A stretch of DNA of 17,122 bases from Prevotella sp. CAG:1031 (lineage in GTDB: Bacteria; Bacteroidota; Bacteroidia; Bacteroidales; Muribaculaceae). The notes beneath the pieces were generated by a model. That model did no database searches and was not told where the DNA came from. It worked only from the letters and a program-made list of their open reading frames with translations. The DNA lies in contig HF985564.1 of assembly GCA_000431215.1 (NCBI GenBank), positions 1 through 17,122 of the forward strand. The letters run 5' to 3'. Within the stretch, counting starts at the first letter, position 1. Every line of letters begins with the position of its first letter. Both the position numbers and the translations under genes were made by a program. Shown here piece by piece: positions 15,346-17,122 of this stretch.

Positions 15346-15385
15346 GCGGTGACGTCTTTCTCAGATGTCACCGCATTATTATTTC
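15346..15385 (+). terminator. Intrinsic terminator after sufB
   Basis: GCGGTGACGTC (15346-15356) pairs with GATGTCACCGC (15364-15374), an 11-bp stem with one G-T wobble and a 7-nt loop, followed by the T-rich ATTATTATTTC. It ends the purB-cvpA-sufB transcript. Confidence 0.85.
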
Positions 15386-15480
15386 TTGCGCAGCGACTAA
15401 TAACGCTATTGTCTATCAACTCATTAGAACTAACCGTTTAAAACTCGACAGTTAAAATTCACATTTTTTAATCCGCTCGA

Positions 15481-15512
15481 TTTGGCCATAGTGCTGAAAA
15501 TCGGTACTTTTG
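15481..15512 (+). promoter_or_regulatory. ndk promoter (Bacteroidota type)
   Basis: TTTG (15481-15484), 20 nt, then TACTTTTG (15505-15512), an exact match to both elements. Expected start is near 15516, with a leader of about 34 nt. The inverted repeat CGATTT/AAATCG (15478-15483 with 15498-15503) spans the -33 box and spacer. Confidence 0.75.
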
Positions 15513-15549
15513 AGCATCATCAACGCCAATCGTAAAAAATCGTTAAACC

Positions 15550-16014
15550 ATGGAGCAAACTCTGATAATTTTCAAACCGTCGTCGATTCAGCGCGGCCTC
15601 GTAGGTCAAATTCTTGACAGATTCATGAAAAAAGGTCTCGTGATCGCCGGAATGAAAATGATGCAGCTCGACGAGCCGATTCTGCGCGAGCACTATTCCC
15701 ACCTCGTCGATAAACCTTTCTTCCCCACCCTCCTTAAATCAATGATGGCAACCCCGGTAATCGTCATGTGTCTCCGCGGCCGCGACGTAATCAGCGTTGT
15801 CCGTCTGATGACAGGCGCCACCAACGGCCGCGAGGCCCTGCCCGGCACAATCCGCGGCGACATGTCGATGAGCAATCAGGAGAATATCATCCACGCCTCA
15901 TCGTCGGCCGAAGACGCCGAAGCCGAAGTGAAACGCTTCTTCGCCCCCGAAGAGCTCTTCGACTACACCCCGGTCGCCTTCACCGCCGTCTACGGCCCGG
16001 GCGAAGCCAACTGA
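15550..16014 (+). CDS. ndk: Nucleoside diphosphate kinase
   Basis: A 154-residue enzyme that moves the gamma phosphate from ATP to other NDPs through a phosphohistidine, keeping NTP and dNTP pools balanced. The N-terminal IIFKPSSIQRGLVG gives Lys9, which binds phosphates. The conserved RGRDVISVVRLMTGATN segment follows, and the phosphorylated histidine is His115 in NQENIIHASSSAEDAEAE. The length is typical of hexameric bacterial Ndk. The GDMSMSNQENIIH loop differs from the usual GDFG...NxIHGSD form but keeps the catalytic residues. The gene follows its own near-consensus promoter. The M23 peptidase gene begins 92 nt downstream with no clear promoter or terminator in the gap, so co-transcription is possible. 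Confidence 0.96.
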   Translation: MEQTLIIFKPSSIQRGLVGQILDRFMKKGLVIAGMKMMQLDEPILREHYSHLVDKPFFPTLLKSMMATPVIVMCLRGRDVISVVRLMTGATNGREALPGTIRGDMSMSNQENIIHASSSAEDAEAEVKRFFAPEELFDYTPVAFTAVYGPGEAN

Positions 16015-16106
16015 TCCGCCTCACAATCATTCTCCACTCTTCTCAAATTAAAAAATCTCATTGCTCCTCTTTTTCCTCAAAAAAGAATCTCCCCGAAAAA
16101 ATTCTA

Positions 16107-16949
16107 ATGTCTATTTCCAAGATACAAGGCCTTGCCATGGCCGCGATAATGGTCGTCAGCGCCTCGGTTGGCGCCAACGCCCAGCTGAAACTTCCGAAAT
16201 CCCACAACCAGCAGCACAATTTTCTGCTGGCAAACCAGCGTCCATTCTCGCTGAAACACCGCGAAGCCGCCAAGCGCGAACTGCAGCGTGAAGTCGCCGA
16301 GCGCGAAGACGAAGCTGATATTTTCGGCCAATACTGGAACAGCGACCGCGTGAATCCCTACGGCGACGTAGTCATTCCCGCCACAAAGAATATCGACGTC
16401 ACCGGCTTCTGCGCTCCCGTGCGCGGCGAAGTGACCTCACCCTACGGCTGGCGCCCGCAATTCGGGCGCATGCACCGCGGCACCGATCTCCGCCTGTCGG
16501 TCGGCGACACCGTCCGCGCCGCCTTCGACGGCAAAGTGCGTCTTACCAAATATGAAGCCCGCGGCTACGGATACTACGTAGTCATCCGCCACGACAACGG
16601 CCTCGAAACCGTCTACGGACACCTCAGCCGCCATCTCTGCAAGCCGAACCAGCGCGTGAAAGCCGGCGACCCCATAGCCTTAGGCGGAAACACTGGCCGT
16701 TCGACAGGCCCGCATCTCCACTTCGAGACACGCTATCTCGGACTCGCCGTAAACCCCGAGGCTATAATCGACTTCAGCAACTTCACCACCCACAAAGATG
16801 TCTTTGCCTTCAACAAGGCCACATACGAACGCGGTGTCAAATATGGCCCGCGCGTCCGCGCCTCGAAATCGAAAGGAGTGAAAGCCGCCAAGGCAACCGC
16901 GAAAAAATCGTCGAAGAAAGCGAGCCGTCGCAAATCGCGCCGCCGCTGA
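16107..16949 (+). CDS. Secreted M23-family (LytM-type) metallopeptidase with a basic tail
   Basis: A 280-residue protein. The start at 16107 is chosen because it opens a signal peptide (residues 1-25, SASVGANA before QLKLP); the longer frame would overlap ndk. A charged linker follows, then the LytM domain (about residues 108-220): GEVTSPYGWRP, zinc ligands His123 and Asp127 in MHRGTDL, catalytic His172 in VYGHLSRHL, and His203/His205 in GPHLHFE. All five key positions are intact, so an active zinc endopeptidase acting on peptidoglycan cross-bridges or stems in the periplasm is likely. The last 29 residues contain 14 Lys or Arg among Ala and Ser, an unusual basic tail that may bind acidic cell-wall or lipid components. 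A strong terminator follows. Confidence 0.92.
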   Translation: MSISKIQGLAMAAIMVVSASVGANAQLKLPKSHNQQHNFLLANQRPFSLKHREAAKRELQREVAEREDEADIFGQYWNSDRVNPYGDVVIPATKNIDVTGFCAPVRGEVTSPYGWRPQFGRMHRGTDLRLSVGDTVRAAFDGKVRLTKYEARGYGYYVVIRHDNGLETVYGHLSRHLCKPNQRVKAGDPIALGGNTGRSTGPHLHFETRYLGLAVNPEAIIDFSNFTTHKDVFAFNKATYERGVKYGPRVRASKSKGVKAAKATAKKSSKKASRRKSRRR

Positions 16950-16969
16950 CCCACAATACCCAACGAACC

Positions 16970-17008
16970 AAGAGAGGGCGTATCAAAATTCTGATACGCT
17001 CTCTTTTT
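16970..17008 (+). terminator. Intrinsic terminator after the M23 peptidase gene
   Basis: GCGTATCA (16978-16985) pairs with TGATACGC (16992-16999) around a 6-nt loop. AAGAGA/TCTCTT extends the stem across a 2-nt bulge, and a five-T tract ends at 17008. The remaining bases to 17122 contain no gene or element I can support. Confidence 0.88.
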
Positions 17009-17122
17009 CGGTTGAAATTTCGGGCCCGAGCTTTCAATACGTAGTATAACATCTGCGACAAGCGCTGTATGCGTGACATCTCAATGCGATTAACTTAAAA
17101 TTCTTCCGAGCAAATTATCCTG

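Noticed and set aside
15289..15480. Possible small gene or sRNA between the sufB terminator and ndk promoter
   Set aside because: No open frame or well-spaced promoter; the only -7-like box (15331) has no -33 partner at the right distance.
16837..17079. 80-residue minus-strand frame at the right end
   Set aside because: Basic, repeat-free sequence running through the terminator and the basic tail of the M23 gene; no promoter, no family resemblance.

Overview
The window looks like a chromosomal segment from a GC-rich member of the Bacteroidales, plausibly Muribaculaceae. Three things point there. Several genes have the Bacteroidota promoter pattern (TTTG or TTG, 19-20 nt, then TAnnTTTG). Start codons generally lack Shine-Dalgarno sequences. 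Typical Bacteroidota families are present: DUF4834, PCMD, DUF3943, a small SPII lipoprotein and a CvpA-SufB pair. The family-level placement is an inference. No tRNA, rRNA, CRISPR array, insertion sequence, phage gene or attachment site was recognised, and every complete gene looks intact.

Layout. (1) 1-1418: 3' part of a U32 peptidase-like RNA hydroxylation protein on the + strand. It converges on rpmH (L34, minus strand), which is only 51 codons long and has its own promoter. (2) 1753-4662: four minus-strand genes that may be one transcript: DUF3943, PCMD, DUF4834 and DUF2461 (read from right to left). (3) 4822-7714: a divergent + strand pair, a POTRA-less BamA/TamA-type beta-barrel overlapping by 14 nt with a phosphoethanolamine-transferase-like enzyme. 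Regions 2 and 3 together make an envelope-oriented block. (4) 7723-8430: purN with its own promoter and a bidirectional terminator. (5) 8453-8737: a tiny low-complexity lipoprotein gene (minus) with a near-consensus promoter. (6) 8897-10082: gapA (minus), with promoter, leader hairpin and terminator. (7) 10137-11714: ilvE and an abutting HD-domain phosphohydrolase gene (minus). (8) 11859-15385: a + strand operon purB-cvpA-sufB with promoter and terminator. (9) 15481-17008: ndk followed by a secreted M23 (LytM-type) peptidase, ending in a strong terminator. The last ~110 bases contain nothing I can support.

Functionally this is mostly core metabolism (two purine biosynthesis genes, nucleotide phosphorylation, glycolysis, branched-chain amino acids, Fe-S assembly) mixed with envelope functions (beta-barrel, lipid A/PEtn-type modification, cell-wall peptidase, lipoprotein). 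I do not see a clear new biological system. The points most worth a second look are the divergent envelope locus of uncharacterised families, sufB ending at a terminator with no sufC behind it, the purB-cvpA-sufB arrangement, the low-complexity lipoprotein, and the very basic tail of the M23 peptidase.
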